From the NCBI GenBank assembly GCA_033085395.1, contig JANQBS010000027.1, positions 186,001 through 250,000 on the forward strand: 64,000 nt of DNA. Direction: 5' to 3'. Shown one piece after another: positions 1 through 12,253 of this stretch. Every line of letters starts with the position of its first letter. Positions within the stretch are counted from its first letter, which is position 1. Position numbers and translations under genes: made by a program. The DNA comes from Xanthoparmelia taractica. Its lineage: Eukaryota > Ascomycota > Lecanoromycetes > Lecanorales > Parmeliaceae. The notes under the pieces were generated by a model. That model saw only the letters and a program-made list of their open reading frames with translations, ran no database searches and was not told the DNA's origin.

Positions 1-1
1 C

Positions 2-299
2 ATCGCACCAGGCTACATGGACACGGCTCTGAACCGCGAGGCGCTGCTCGACGGGCAAAAGGCGCACTGGAGCGCCGTGACGCCCATGGGCCGGCTGGGC
101 AGACCCGACGAGCTGAACGGACTGGCTGTGTTTTTGGCGAGCGAGGCGAGCGCGTTCGTGACGGGGGCGGAGATATTGGTTGATGTGAGTTCGAGTCGTT
201 CTCGTCTCGTGTGGAGGTGTTTTTGCGTGATGGCGGCGGCGGGGGGAAAGGGGTTCGCTAACATGTTCTGGGCGGTAGGGCGGTTATGCGGTTTATTGA
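2..299 (+). CDS. Short-chain dehydrogenase/reductase, 3' part
   Basis: This is the C-terminal end of a classical NAD(P)-dependent short-chain dehydrogenase whose 5' part lies outside the window. The reading frame opens with IAPGYMDT, the conserved segment after the catalytic YxxxK region. It continues with PMGRLGRPDEL and VFLASEASAFVTGAEILVD, the usual C-terminal SDR signature. An intron at 185-278 (GTGAGT donor, a GCTAAC branch site near 258, TAG acceptor) restores the expected ending GGYAVY followed by a stop at 297-299. The pattern is closest to fungal sorbose/mannitol or gluconate 5-dehydrogenase-like SDRs, but the substrate cannot be read from this fragment. Only about 68 residues are visible. 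Confidence 0.85.
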
Positions 300-709
300 A
301 CTTGACGTCGGGTTGTGGAAAGGAAGGAATAGGTATGTGCGCGAAGAAAGTTAAGGAAGAAACGTTCCCACGGAGACGCCGAGGGATGTCTTTATTTTAG
401 TAATTCTGCAATTCAGACATTGAAGAAGAGGGTGCGAATGTCATGAAAAGGGAAGGGGGAATGGGCTCGCTCATATGCTGGATTCTGGGTAGGATGCAGG
501 ACCTCGGAAGCCAAGCGGTCAAGAGGAGTATGAGGATTGGGAACCCGGGTGTGGCGGCCGCAAAGGCAAATGATCCTGAGACAAGCATTCTCCCCATGAA
601 CATTTCAAGGAACTGCGACCACCGTATCCAATGTTCTTAATGATTAACATAACATACAATAGGAGCCAGATCGAGGGGCATCAACCAAAAGGCCGAAGAT
701 GAACCTCGA
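300..709. other. Intergenic, convergent 3' ends
   Basis: This stretch separates two genes that end towards each other, so it should hold both 3' untranslated regions. I see no convincing coding signal in it. Confidence 0.5.
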
Positions 710-3427
710 TCAAACCATTGCCTGCGTGATCAGCCCCACATAACCATCTAAGCCAGCACTTCCTGGCTCCCTCTGCTCAGGCTGATTCGTCAAGCTGGGT
801 CCACCTCCCGGCGTGACTAATACCTGAGTTCCCATCTCAATCCACTCCTGGGAAGCCACAAATTCGAACGTAATTTCGGTCTGCTGATTACCCCCACTTT
901 GAGATAATGTAGTGCTGCTGTGGTCGTTGCTATTGATGTCTAATTCGAAAATCTCCTCAGTCGTAGGTGTGTCCCCTATTGCCTTGACCTCGACAATCTT
1001 CGCGGTTGCCCGAATGCTTGCAATGTAGACGATGACTAGTACTGCAGGCCAGGCGGGGAGGCTGGGTTGTGGGAAGACCGCCGTAAAGCGACTGAACGCT
1101 GGACATGGTCCGTTCTTCGAACTCATTGGGGCGGAGACCATGACCATACCTCTTCTCAGCGGGAAATACGCGGTGGAGGAGCTATTACTTCTGAAGGATA
1201 GAAGTTTATCAAACGTGACGGCAACAGTGCCCACTTGGCCAGCTAACAGTCTCTGCACAGGTAGCCGTAGATTGCGGAGACCGTTGACGCGTAGCTCTTG
1301 CCAAGTCTGAAGGTTGATTGTGGATGCGTCACGATCACCCGCTATGCTCATAAAATCACTGGAAGAGGGTCGTTGCTGGTCATGAAAGACTGCAGCCATT
1401 CGTGGTGATCCTTTGACCAGGCCAGGATAGGATCTAGCTCTGTGAATGCCAGAACTCTCGGGCAATTCCGCAGCAACGCCTGGGCTGCAAGGCCCAATGA
1501 ACATTGCGTTGCCTACTTTGAGCACCCCGTAACGTAGGTAGCCACTTAGCACGAAAGCTGGTGCAGAGCTTTCCACGTTCGCGGAGGGAGGATGCGCCGG
1601 CATGGTAAACACTTCGTCCACATGGAACAGGTTCTGCGGTTGCGTAACATCTTGGCCCGCTGAATTTGCATGCTGAACCATGGCACCAATATTTGCCGGC
1701 AGCTGCTTTAGAAGGGCATGGAGCTGGCTAACGCCGCTCCCAGTGACAGCACTGGTAAGGACTATCGGCACTAGCAGAGGTAGTTCTGAAGGAGATGTCG
1801 AAGCAATCATTCGTTTGACCGCATCCTCCTCATCTTTTGCGATTGATTGAAGCTGAAGTTCGCCCCTCTGGTTCGAAGACGAAGACAACATAGCGGGCTT
1901 ACGACCAGCAGCCTTCAGAATGGTCAAAACTTTGGCCAGAGTATTTCTCAACCCAGCTTTGGACGCAATGTCTAGCTTTGTAATGGTAATGACCAACGGC
2001 AAGTTGAGCTTGAGGCATAATTCGAGATGTGCTTTGGACAGATCAACACCGAACCCCGCAGAGCCGAGGATCTCACTCGGAGATGCGGTTGCACCTACCC
2101 TACCGGTACTGTCCTCCCCGTCGTCTGCAGCGACGCAGCATAGAGTCCAATGGGGTGCCCAGGAGACGAGGCCACGCACTGTGGTGCGCCTGTACCGTGG
2201 ATGTCCAGCTGAGTCAGTCAAAAACACTAGACGGCCCTGTTCAGAAGCAGAATGTATATCGTTCCAAGAAGAGATGTTGCCGGAAGCGTAATTGATGACA
2301 TTGGTATTGAACGTAGTCGGATTTGTGACTGATACTGCTTCCTGGTATCCGATTAGCTCCTGCGCCAGAGAGCTGGTTACACCCGAGACTATTTCGTGTC
2401 GATGCTTCAATAGACTGAGCCTGCTTTTTCCGCGGCCGTTGTCCAGCGTAGAAGTAGACAAAGTACCAAGCAGAGATGACTTCCCAGATGTAGTACTTCC
2501 AGTCAAAGATACGCGAAGCTGTTCGCTCTGCGACTGGAGCTCGCCTATTTGGTGAGAAGCAGCATCCTTTTCAGCGGTCGTGAAAGCCACCTTATCGCCC
2601 GCCCGGTCTGCTAGATCGGTTGATGGCTTCGAAGGACCCAGGTTGGGAGCTACTAGCACTTCTGCAACAAAAAGCATTTCTTGTCTCTGCCTGCTTGCTG
2701 TTCTGTTTTTTGGCTGAGCTTCTTCGTTCCATTGGCAATCACCTACAACAACCACACGAAGTATTTGCACATCGCAACCCAAACTGAACGCCATTGCGCG
2801 AAGTACAGTTAAGCTCTCCTCTAGTTCGTCTCTGGTGAGGCCAACGAAAGTTCCATCATCGCTAACACCAATCTCATACAGTGCGCCACCACTCTCTTCA
2901 AGTCCTGGAATCAGCCTCCCAGGACCTCTTGCAGAGGAGAGTTCGACGTCAATTTCTGGCAGAACTGGCAGCACAAGGCTTGACTTCGAAGAAGAATGAT
3001 AAGGAGAAGATTGTTGGAGACGCCAAAGCAATTGAGTGGTCAGGTGTTGCAGCCTATTTTGTCTTGACTGGCTGCTAGGGGCCAGGGTCGGTGTAGCTAC
3101 AGGCTTCATTTCAGCCTCGCCAAACTGCGGCGGCACGTGAGACCTGGACAGGTATGAACCAGATACATGCTGGACAGTCGATGTAGCTGAAAAGCTTCTT
3201 CGCGGTCGAAGCAATAGGTGCAGCTTGTATTCTGTAGGCCCCTCCTGTGGCTCTGGCTCCAACTTTGTAATCCCACAATCGGCTAAAGGTATCGCTAACG
3301 GCATTTCCATGCCTGCCAGTAATGATTGTCCTTCTCCAAAGTCAGCATTCGCCACTTCGGCTCTTGCTCCTGGCCACGGAGAAGATACACTGGGTGGTTC
3401 AGATTCGTAGGTGAAGATTGAGGCCAT
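710..3427 (-). CDS. GTPBP1/GTPBP2-type translational GTPase
   Basis: A 905-residue protein in one uninterrupted frame. The G domain is recognisable: a P-loop GSTTSGKS at about residues 310-317, a switch I-like segment RHEIVSGVTSS near 343, the G3 motif DSAGH near 405 and a G4 motif TKLD near 496. The switch I wording and the long N-terminal extension match the GTPBP1/GTPBP2 branch of the EF-Tu superfamily, whose animal members act in ribosome rescue and mRNA turnover. A beta-barrel-like segment follows the G domain, as in EF-Tu domains II and III. Residues 1-300 are mostly low-complexity and serine-rich. The start gives the longest frame and lies just beyond an AT-rich leader. The family assignment is good; the cellular role in fungi is inferred. 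Confidence 0.85.
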   Translation of the reverse strand: MASIFTYESEPPSVSSPWPGARAEVANADFGEGQSLLAGMEMPLAIPLADCGITKLEPEPQEGPTEYKLHLLLRPRRSFSATSTVQHVSGSYLSRSHVPPQFGEAEMKPVATPTLAPSSQSRQNRLQHLTTQLLWRLQQSSPYHSSSKSSLVLPVLPEIDVELSSARGPGRLIPGLEESGGALYEIGVSDDGTFVGLTRDELEESLTVLRAMAFSLGCDVQILRVVVVGDCQWNEEAQPKNRTASRQRQEMLFVAEVLVAPNLGPSKPSTDLADRAGDKVAFTTAEKDAASHQIGELQSQSEQLRVSLTGSTTSGKSSLLGTLSTSTLDNGRGKSRLSLLKHRHEIVSGVTSSLAQELIGYQEAVSVTNPTTFNTNVINYASGNISSWNDIHSASEQGRLVFLTDSAGHPRYRRTTVRGLVSWAPHWTLCCVAADDGEDSTGRVGATASPSEILGSAGFGVDLSKAHLELCLKLNLPLVITITKLDIASKAGLRNTLAKVLTILKAAGRKPAMLSSSSNQRGELQLQSIAKDEEDAVKRMIASTSPSELPLLVPIVLTSAVTGSGVSQLHALLKQLPANIGAMVQHANSAGQDVTQPQNLFHVDEVFTMPAHPPSANVESSAPAFVLSGYLRYGVLKVGNAMFIGPCSPGVAAELPESSGIHRARSYPGLVKGSPRMAAVFHDQQRPSSSDFMSIAGDRDASTINLQTWQELRVNGLRNLRLPVQRLLAGQVGTVAVTFDKLLSFRSNSSSTAYFPLRRGMVMVSAPMSSKNGPCPAFSRFTAVFPQPSLPAWPAVLVIVYIASIRATAKIVEVKAIGDTPTTEEIFELDINSNDHSSTTLSQSGGNQQTEITFEFVASQEWIEMGTQVLVTPGGGPSLTNQPEQREPGSAGLDGYVGLITQAMV

Positions 3428-4450
3428 AGCTTTTCCGCTGAGCTTCTACTACCTGTACTAATGAGGTACTCTTTATCAAGGTGTTGTCTTTTTCAGTCTA
3501 ACTATATGCACGTCTTATGCCGCTGTATTGCTCTATGATGTCGTGTTCGTAAAGATCTAGTGTTCGTGTGAGAGTGGTGGATGCGGAACAGCTGTGACAG
3601 CGGAGGAAGCATCTTGACGGCTTAGGCTTTCTGTGTGGAATAGGCTTGAGATCTTCGCTGTTGACGAAGCTGCCTGAGACTGGAGGACTCAGGAAGAAGG
3701 GTTGTGGGGGACAGACATCTCGGTAAGCTGTTAGGATATGATCTGGAGGATGGTTGATGGTAGCTCTTTGGGCGGGTCCTAGGAGAAGGAATAGATGTAA
3801 ATGAATAAGGTAGGTGTTTTGTTGGAGTGACAAAGTGACATGAGGCATACGGTAGATTTACTAGTAAGTAATCGCGATTGCCGCGCTTGCTCGATGGATC
3901 CCAAATCCCACGCCACCAACTCAACCACATCTTAGATTCTCTGCTCAAGGTAGCTTCTACACTGCCTCAGAGAGGAGGCGGAGGCTCCAACTTAAACCCT
4001 CGAATAACAGCTCGCCTCTGTGTTTCAGAAATCGATGTCTCAGATCGCATGCAGTTGCATTTCTAACGTTGTAGAGCATACCAGGGGCGGAGGCAAGTTA
4101 TAAGGCGCATGTTAAAGCCTCGTGTTGGCAACGGCGAGGATTTGAAACAACACCTGCAATCCAGCGCAGTGTTTCATATTGAATATCTGATGGCTGGAAA
4201 GCAGTAAAGCAAAAACTCCGAGCCAATTTCTATGTAGCCAATAGCCCAATGTATGCTTACTCCCGCTGTAAATGCCCATCCCAGATTTTCCTCCTCATGC
4301 TATGGAGGTCCTGTCTAAGGTACCCCAGGATGATGTTTTTCGTTAGCAGTGTTCAACGCTGAGAAGTCCCCGACCCCTTGCCATGCCGTAGTTTCGCTGA
4401 AAGTACCCGCAAAAATAAAAATAGTGGATCGTACTCGTATGAGCATCTGC
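3428..4450. other. Intergenic, no supported gene
   Basis: About 1 kb between the start of the GTPase gene and the 3' end of the C2H2 gene, both on the minus strand. Short open frames occur at 3498-3948 on the minus strand, but none shows a recognisable domain or convincing splice structure. It probably holds the GTPase promoter and the 3' untranslated region of the next gene. Confidence 0.4.
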
Positions 4451-5888
4451 TCAACGATCCGATGAGGATCTCGCCTTGCACTTGTCGTGCGCTAAATGAC
4501 CGTCCCTGGCTGTCTTCCTTGTGAATTCTGCACCGCAGCGAGGGCAGACGGACTTGGATGAAGTGCCAGACTTCTCCCGCTGGTGCCTGAGCAGGTTGCT
4601 GAACGTAGAAAATTGACGACCGTTGCAGCCGTGGTCCCAACATTGAGGTTTCTTTGGCGTTTCGATCACTACTGGATCCATGTTCGATGGCACGCCAGAG
4701 CCTCGCCTATCGCCGCGATAGCCATACATGGCACTTGACGTGGATGGAAGGCTTGGGTTCTGAGAGCTTCTATGGATGTTAGCGTAGGCCTGCAATCAAC
4801 CTGTATCGTGATGCAACTTACGAAGAGTACATGGAATGCGAGCCAACGCCGCTTGTACCGTAAGCCGTTGTGTAAGGATCGTAAGGAGAGCTGGACAGTA
4901 AGATTCAGTGTCAAAACTTCGGCCAGCAAAGAAGGACTGAACCCACGATGAGACGCCGGTCAAATAAGATCCTTGGGCTGAGGAAGTCGAAGGGGTTCGA
5001 CCGTAAGCATTGTGGCTATCGTACGATGATCCGGAATGAGCTATAAGATAGTCAATCGAACCGCTCTCAGTATCTGCCTCGCCCGGCCTAGCGTATGGGT
5101 TGCTCGGCAGCATAGTCCTCCTTAAAAGGAGCTTGGACTGACGACGAGACTCATGGAGCTTTCGCTGCCGCTGCCGAGCAACCTCACGCCCTACATCTCT
5201 AAATCCACCATAGGCCGAGCTTGACAGTATGCTAGGACCAAAGGGACCAGACATACTGCGTGATAAAGAAGCTTCCGTACTCGAGTTGGTATAGCCTGAA
5301 ATGCTTCAGTTCATGAAGTAAAATGCTTCCCGTCAGCTAACCAGTAACTCACCTCGCTGAGAAGGCGACCTCGACGGGCCATAAGTGTCGCGATAGCTAG
5401 TCATGGTGTCTGATGATGGATAAGGATAACTGCTGGAAGCTGTTAGAACCGATAAGACGGTACACTGGAGCCTCGACCTACCCCATGTCCGTCCGGCCAA
5501 GAGCGCTTGTTGGAAACGGGCTTACACGACTGCTGAAGGTTCCAGTCTCAGGGAAAAGCTGGTAGTCTGAAGGATCGAGCAAAGTGGATCCGAACGAGGT
5601 AGAGTTATCGAGAGCCGAGAAGGAAGCCGGTGACGCAGCTCGGGTATAGCTACTGGATGCGTAATCGGGTTGGAGATAGCCTGAACTGAGTCCGCTTCGG
5701 GGATACGACGGTCGTCGACTTGACTGGTCGGGTAACAAATACGAAGTAGGTGCAGACTGATATTGAGCTCCAGCGGTTTCGTTTAAGCCAAGGTTTTGGA
5801 AGCTGGCTTCGGTAACGGAAAGGTTCCGGTCGATACGGGGACTGCTGCCACGTGAGTAGTCTGACGGACGGCGATGAGAGCGAGACAT
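4451..5888 (-). CDS. C2H2 zinc-finger protein with two C-terminal fingers
   Basis: Five exons join in phase to 407 residues: 5888-5482, 5432-5353, 5295-4947, 4890-4822 and 4769-4451. Donors are GTAGGT, GTGAGT, GTGGGT and GTAAGT, and the last intron carries a GCTAAC branch site. The N-terminal 300 residues are rich in Ser, Tyr and Pro. The C-terminus holds a finger beginning C-x4-C with FSTFSNLLRHQREK, then a second with C-x2-C and HLAHDKC, a pair seen in many Pezizomycotina C2H2 proteins. It is probably nuclear and DNA-binding; no target can be named. The start was chosen at MSRSHRRP because the upstream in-frame ATG precedes an AT-rich leader-like sequence. Confidence 0.75.
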
Positions 5889-8800
5889 TTTGAACGTTAT
5901 GGATGTAATGAAATGGAGGAACAAACAAGATCTTTCAATGTGGTTTAACTTTCCAGCCGGCCAGTGCACGAACAATTGTGAAGTATATATCTGATTTTCA
6001 AAAATAAACGTACGTGGTATGAAGTCTTCGATGGATCTTGCAACGAACTTTGAGAGTAGTTGTTGCTAGATCCCAACGAGGCAATGGCTCTGAATATAAA
6101 TTCGCAGGATTGCTAAGCCTGGTATATCGAGACTGGCCAGTATCAAATGTTCGATGGATTCCGGAGGATCGCGACCCCTGCCAACTTTCACGGGGTTGCC
6201 CACGCCGCTGAATCCTGATTCGGGTACGGTGTAACCAACAATTTGATTTCGGGTGTTTTTAACGACTTGTCGTCTTAAACGCAGGGCGGCGAAAGAAGAG
6301 AGAGAGAGGGACAGAAGAAGAAGAGAGAAAATAAAATCCACTGTTTCAGCGGAAAGGCTGAGCAGGGGAAAAGAATTTAGGAAAGAAAGGTGCCTGGAAG
6401 GAGGAAGAGGAGGACCCTAAGTAAGTCAGCAAAAAGACTTCTGACATTCACCGCACAGCGCACATGATTATTTATCTCCATGAACCCCGTGATGACAGCT
6501 TATTGCGTGGTTTGGGAAGGTTTGGCTTGGGTGGGTCAGGCCGTTGGAGGAGGACTAACTAACGAATGGGCAAGATGGGCAATGGACATTAAACGCTTCG
6601 GTTGCCACGGATCTAGATGGACGATGCGCAATCAACACTGGAAGACGAGCTACTCGAAACAGAGCATGTGGCGCAGGGATGCGAGAGATGGGTAGGGCGA
6701 GTTGGATTTTCCCGCAGCGATGCATTGGGATCCTTCGTTTCAAAAGTCACAGCCCTATGGGATGGGGACGTTGATACCTTACCTTACCTTACCTTTACTT
6801 AGGTTTATCAGAGAGTCGGGTCTAGCACAGGCACATGATGTTAGGCATTAACGGTTGCCCCGAGCTGACATTTGGGAAGTTGCATTGTGCTTTTTTGGCT
6901 AGTCGAAGTCGGGGATAGAGGCGCACTTGTTTCATGGGCGGTCAAGAAATAGGTGCCCGCTTTGGGGGGGGGGGCATCTGGAACGCCATGGGAACGGCGT
7001 GGAAAGCGGACAAGAAATTGGTTCAGGGGAAAAGGCGTGGCCAGCCTCGAATCCTTCCACAGACTCGAATGGCTTGTCTTTTTCATGCTTCTTCGAGGCA
7101 CGCGGGCGCTTATTCCTTGTCTGCCAATGAGGCGCGGGTTTGGGGGGGGGGAGATTGCGATGAATTTTCCCGGGTAAGAGTCAGAGAAGGGAGGGAGGGA
7201 GGGAGAAAGCTGAGGCGCTAGAATGATTAGTCTGTCCGGCAAGTGATGGAATCATGGAAGCCTATCCAGATGGTCAAGTTTATTAAGGAAGCTGGGCAAA
7301 GAAAAGAAGAAAGTTGGAAAAGGGTTTTGTGATAGTATGATTCTTGGCACATTTGCCTCCTGCTGCTGCTGCTGCTGATGATGATGCTGCTGCTGCTGCT
7401 GTTGCTACTATTATTATTATTATCATTTAATCATCATTCCTCGGAGGTGGGGGGGGGGGGGGGCAAAAAGAAGAAGTCAGACCAATTTGCCAGTTGGTTT
7501 GAGTGCAATGTGCATATGTGTCGCTTATCCTCTATGCCTTGACATGGCAATTGATCTGCGAGAGTCTAAGTCGTATTGTCACAATGGACGGTCGATCGGG
7601 GAATGAATGATGACAGTTTGGGGGGAAGAGAAGGGGGGGGGGAAGAGCTGATTCTCGCAGCTTTGAAAGCAGTGTTCCGTCCGGTGTCCGCAGGCGGTGA
7701 GGAGGCAAGATGCAAAAATTACCTTACGACGTAGCCTATCATGCTATGGTAAGAGTAGCTTAGCGGCGAGGCTCAGACTTACTAGGCTTAGTCGAGTTGA
7801 AAGATGGAAGGGTTAAAAAGGTAAAACTTGCGCGCAACTAATTACCAAAGCAACTGCAAAAACCCCCCCCCCCCTTCCCTTGGCCTTCTCTGACTTCTAG
7901 TGGAGCCACTCTGAAAAAGCAAAGCTACCTTGCACCTAGCACATTCGTCCTCGTCTTGGCCTGTCTTTGCTTTTGATGAAAGTGAAAGAAAGAGGCATAT
8001 CAGTAAGTAAGATTAACAGATCATTGCTACATTTCAATATAGTCGCTGCAACTCTGACAGGATGGTTCAGTGACTTGAGCGGTTAATTCCCTTTTCTTAC
8101 GGAGACTAATGTACTCTTAAGGTACTCCAAGGGTCCTTTAAGGTACTCTTACTTGAGTCTAAGGTACCCTAAGCCTGACACGCCTGAGTGTAGACAGTCT
8201 TGACTTTTACACCAAACGGCCCTTACAACTTCCCGAACCTGCCCCGCATCGAAGGTTGCGGGCTCCCTCCCAAACCCTAAAGTCCCCTACCAGCTACAGC
8301 TTACCCTTTCTGACTTCCCTGAACCACCCATATACTTCTACACTACTATCATCTCATCAATAATCATGCACTCAAAAGAGATTATTCTTACTAGGATCTT
8401 GCTTCTTTTCTTTCATTCCACCATTCTCTCCTGGAACATTCTATCATCATCTGGCAAGTCTCATCGGGATCGCCGAACTACTGCTCAAGCTCGACGCAAC
8501 CATTCGACGCTCTCTCGCTCTCTCGCTCTCCATCGCTAACTAACATTGAAAAGCTGACAAAAGCAATTAACCGTGCCGCGTCGACGGAAGGATTGTACAG
8601 AGACGATGGATAAAATAGCATTGAAACGTGGAGATTGATTTGATCGATGCTCGCCAATGCGAAACATTCCTCTCACTAATCTTCATAGCCCCCAACGGTG
8701 GACTCGTCCACGTCCCAGGGATCATGGCCTTGGAAAAATGCCACATGTTCAGCCCTATCATTCCTTCGTTCGCCAGGGCTGAAGCACACGGCAACTCGGC

Positions 8801-9482
8801 TATGCAGATCATCCCAGTGAGCAGATGCCACTCATGCCAGAAGCTGATGGCTTAACACCTGGCTACCCATGTCCGGTTTAACGTGGGATTCCTCTCCTCT
8901 ACGATTTGTCAAGTGTCATTCTCAATCGGGTTTCATATATCCGATTGGCTGGCATCCTAATCGACAATTCCCATTATAGAGCCTAAGCTACATGCTGGTC
9001 AACATGAACTTGTATTGGGCATATTGAACAAACAACAATCCTTCATCAACCCGCAAAAGAGGCTTGTTTGAACTCCAGTTTGCCCCAAACTCTACCATGC
9101 AACCCTTTCGACCCGCCTGGCATTGTAGGGAGAGTATTAGTCCCTTTCGGCGACTTGTTGCAGCGAGCCCTTCGGTCATCGGACAGATAGATGCCAATGT
9201 CCGAGCTTCTGAACTTAAACCCTGACAATCGGGCAACGTGCTCTTTCGACAGCCCACAGTTACATCAGTGCCCATAGCGCCATGGTTTATTTTCAGTCCA
9301 GGAACTGACAGTGGCTGTTCCCATCCCTGCTTGCTCCTCTTGAAACAAGTTTCATGAAACTTCGCCCTCTTGCCTAGGCATCGAATGCGCACTGCTGATG
9401 ATCTCGCTCTCTATAGCCCGTCTTCGTGCTTCCTCCTGTTCGCTGTTAATGTCCTTGAAGACGCTAGATTGAAAGCCCGCAG
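5889..9482. other. Gene-poor 3.6-kb region with homopolymer runs
   Basis: No convincing protein gene is visible here. The part next to 5889 probably holds a long 5' leader and promoter for the C2H2 gene. The middle has G runs of about 10 to 15 bases (near 6964, 7142, 7449 and 7634), a C run of 12 at 7863 and a trinucleotide microsatellite. From about 8260 to 8560 the plus strand is strongly pyrimidine-rich, as in fungal leaders, but the short frames after it (for example 8365-8538 and 8628-8855) resemble no family I know. The segment 8990-9480 is probably the 3' region of the transporter gene. Confidence 0.5.
7361..7425. repeat. TGC/TGA/TTA trinucleotide microsatellite
   Basis: A run of TGC triplets interrupted by TGA triplets grades into TTA triplets. 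It is followed after about 25 bases by a run of 15 G at 7449-7463. There is no open gene around it. Confidence 0.9.
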
Positions 9483-11513
9483 TCAGTATTGCCCATTGGA
9501 GGGGTAGCTCAAGTCTTCACACGTGTCTGAAGAGGGGACAATCTCAAGACTCGTCTCGAATATCAAGAGATTGTGCAGCAGGGGGAGGATGAGCTCAGCA
9601 AATACATACTGGTCCATGGCTTCTAGGGTTCTGCCGTTGGTCTCAGGGACAAAAAAGAAGGTCCATATCAGTGACAGCAAGCAGAAGACGGCGAAGAAGG
9701 TATAGGCTCTGCCAACGGTATTAGTACCTTCCTCAGACAAGGTGCATAACTGCAAGCGCGCCCATACCCGAACCCAGTGTTGATTACTAGAGGCGGAGTA
9801 ATGAGACCGATGATAAAATTGTTCAGCCAATTTGAACAGGTCGCTAACGCCACGCCCTTTGCTCTAAGAGACGAGGGGAAAATTTCACTCGGAACTGCCC
9901 AAGGTACCTTAAAAGGTGTTGAGAACTGTTACCCAGTACGATTCGGGAATAGGAGAAGTACGTACGGGTCCCCATGAAGCTCCGAAACTCAGCATGTAGA
10001 ACATCAGGAATGCGACACTAACCCAGCCGGCTGCACGGTGGCTGGACCAGTCACTGGAAAACTTACCCACCAGAACGGCGATGATCAAATGCGACAGTGT
10101 CATGAAGAGGCTGCCCCAAAGCAATAGTGGCCGTCGTCCGAACCTGTCCATTGTCCAAAGACTGGTGATTACCCCCAGGAGCTGAACGACATTAAGGACG
10201 CCGGACATGATCAATTGGAGGCTATAGTCCAGACCCATGGTCTTGAACAAGGTAGGTGAATAGTAAATAAGTGCGTTGATCCCGACGAACTGCTGCCACA
10301 GCATAAGCCCTACTCCAACATGAGTCCTACGCCAGCAACCCCGTCTGAAGCAATCGGTCCAAGAGACAATCTCCAGCTTTATGCGGCTCATCCTACTACG
10401 GTTCTGGAGCTCCGGGTGCCTCAAAGCGCTAGTTTCCTGATGAAAGGCTACCTCAGCCCGGATGTCAAACCATTCTTGCTGGACACGGCTATCGTTTGTC
10501 GCCAATTGTCTCAATTTGGCCAGAGCCTGCAGTGCTTCTGCATCTCTACCCTTTGACACAAGCCAACGGGGTCTTTAAGTGCGCAATGTCAGAGACGTCT
10601 CTTCCGGATAACGCCTGTATGTTCAGTTGGAGGACTCACGAGAATGGAAGGAACAAAATTCCTAATCCAAGTACAAAACCGGGAACCATTTGAAGCAAGA
10701 ATGGCAGTCGCCACGCCCATTCTCCGTTCATGAACCTGGTGCCATATGTGATCCAGAACGCCACAACAATTCCCGTGACGATACTCAATTCCTCAAGGAC
10801 TAGCAACGCGCCCCGAATTTCCGGTGGTGAGATCTCAGAGATGTACAAGGGTGCGACCATGCTTAGCATACCAATACCGATGCCACCAATAAGTCGGGCA
10901 GTAACCAACATTGCATAGCTGATCGATGCTGTTTGCAAGACCGAACCAATGGTGAAAATTATCACGGCGACGAGAATTGAATACTTCCTAGAGATCTTGT
11001 CGGCAATCCACTGAAAATTGGGGAGTCAGCATTCACTTCTGGAGTGAGATTTGATACATGAACTATGATGGGGAACAGATCGGCCTCGAACCGTGGCATA
11101 CTACTCAGATTGGGATACGGAGTAGGGAGGATGTAGTACAAAAGCAAACTCACGCCTTGGTTTAGGGCTCCTAGCAAAGCACCCAACTCTATCATTGCAG
11201 TCAACAGACCCTTCCAGAATCCTGCTCCACTGGCGGAGTCAGATACCCTGGCGAACCGCGCTAAGAACTGGGGCATAACAAGTACGATTGAAACGACGCC
11301 TTGATCATATCCGAAGATCAAGCCTCCAATTGCGGCGAATGCCGCGCAGAGAGCCGCATAATAGTTTGTGAAGACGCCCTTGAATCCGGGCGGTCCATAA
11401 GTATCTCGATTTCCCCATACCGCCTCAGAATGATGTATGAAGATGTCGCCATTGTTCTGTAAGGGAATTTCCTCTTTTTGTGCGTTACCTTTGATGGCCA
11501 TAACTAATGACAC
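9483..11513 (-). CDS. MFS sugar transporter (SP family)
   Basis: Five exons (11513-11154, 11010-10640, 10572-9966, 9907-9768, 9708-9483) give 567 residues with all phases agreeing. The sugar-porter signatures are present: GYDQGVVS after helix 1, GGIGIGMLSMVAPLYISE, PRWLVSKGR in the central loop, QQFVGINALIYYSP in helix 7, DRFGRRPLL, and VPETNGRTLE after helix 12. It should be a twelve-helix plasma-membrane hexose or polyol uptake protein; substrate specificity is not readable. Two acceptors are AAG rather than CAG/TAG (ending at 10573 and 9908); the protein on both sides fits the family only with these choices. The last 45 residues are less typical and could hide a further short intron. Confidence 0.85.
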
Positions 11514-12253
11514 TCTTCACAGTTAGAGGGGAAGGAGAAAGAACAGGATCAAGCGGAGCAAGTCGGAATATATTGAAAATCTATAAAAGCGCTACACAAA
11601 TCAGATAGACGTCACGCGCCGTAGCTGCATGTTGCTTCCCCACTTTTGCACACCATACTTAAGACGTAACGGTTATCTAGGGTACAAGCAGTCATGGAAT
11701 CCGAGAAGAGAAATAGGAAATCATTTCTGCCGAGCTTGTTTGTTTACAGCAGTACGTAGCCTGACAAACTCATGTGCTCATGGCTTGGGGAACTCCAAAG
11801 CTGAACGTGAGAGGAATACTCTGACTGTTGAAAGTTGCCGTTAATCTCGTCATGTTGCATGTTGCGTAGGGCTGAGCGGACAAGCGCTTGCCTCGTCGAT
11901 TGGCGCCTGGCAAAGTATGTGGTGATCAGGTCACGAATCAACACGTCTCTAGGCCACAGCTTCTCGCATATACACGTGTCAAAGTACATCCCTTGGGAGG
12001 TCATTATCCATATAGATCTGTCTGTCGCTCACCACTTGTCCACTCAACCACGCAACCTCCCAGTATTCGCACGAAAATAAGCATAGATTAGAACTCGAGG
12101 CGCCATCACTCACTGCCACCTAAGCAGAAGGCAAAGGATCTTACTAAGAAGTTGAATAAAGTACGATTCGGAGAGCTAATCCTGTGCCACGCTGTCTCCG
12201 AATACCTAAGACCTCTTTGACCCACTCCAAACCGCGTTCTACCCGCATCTACC
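11514..12253. other. Divergent promoter region, transporter and pkr1
   Basis: About 740 bases lie between the divergent starts of the sugar transporter and pkr1. Short open frames on both strands show no family pattern. I see no RNA gene. Confidence 0.5.

Noticed and set aside
6066..6341. 91-codon minus-strand frame with a hydrophobic start, signal-peptide-like
   Set aside because: It lies in the probable leader of the C2H2 gene, the hydrophobic stretch comes from a purine/pyrimidine tract, and no family pattern follows.
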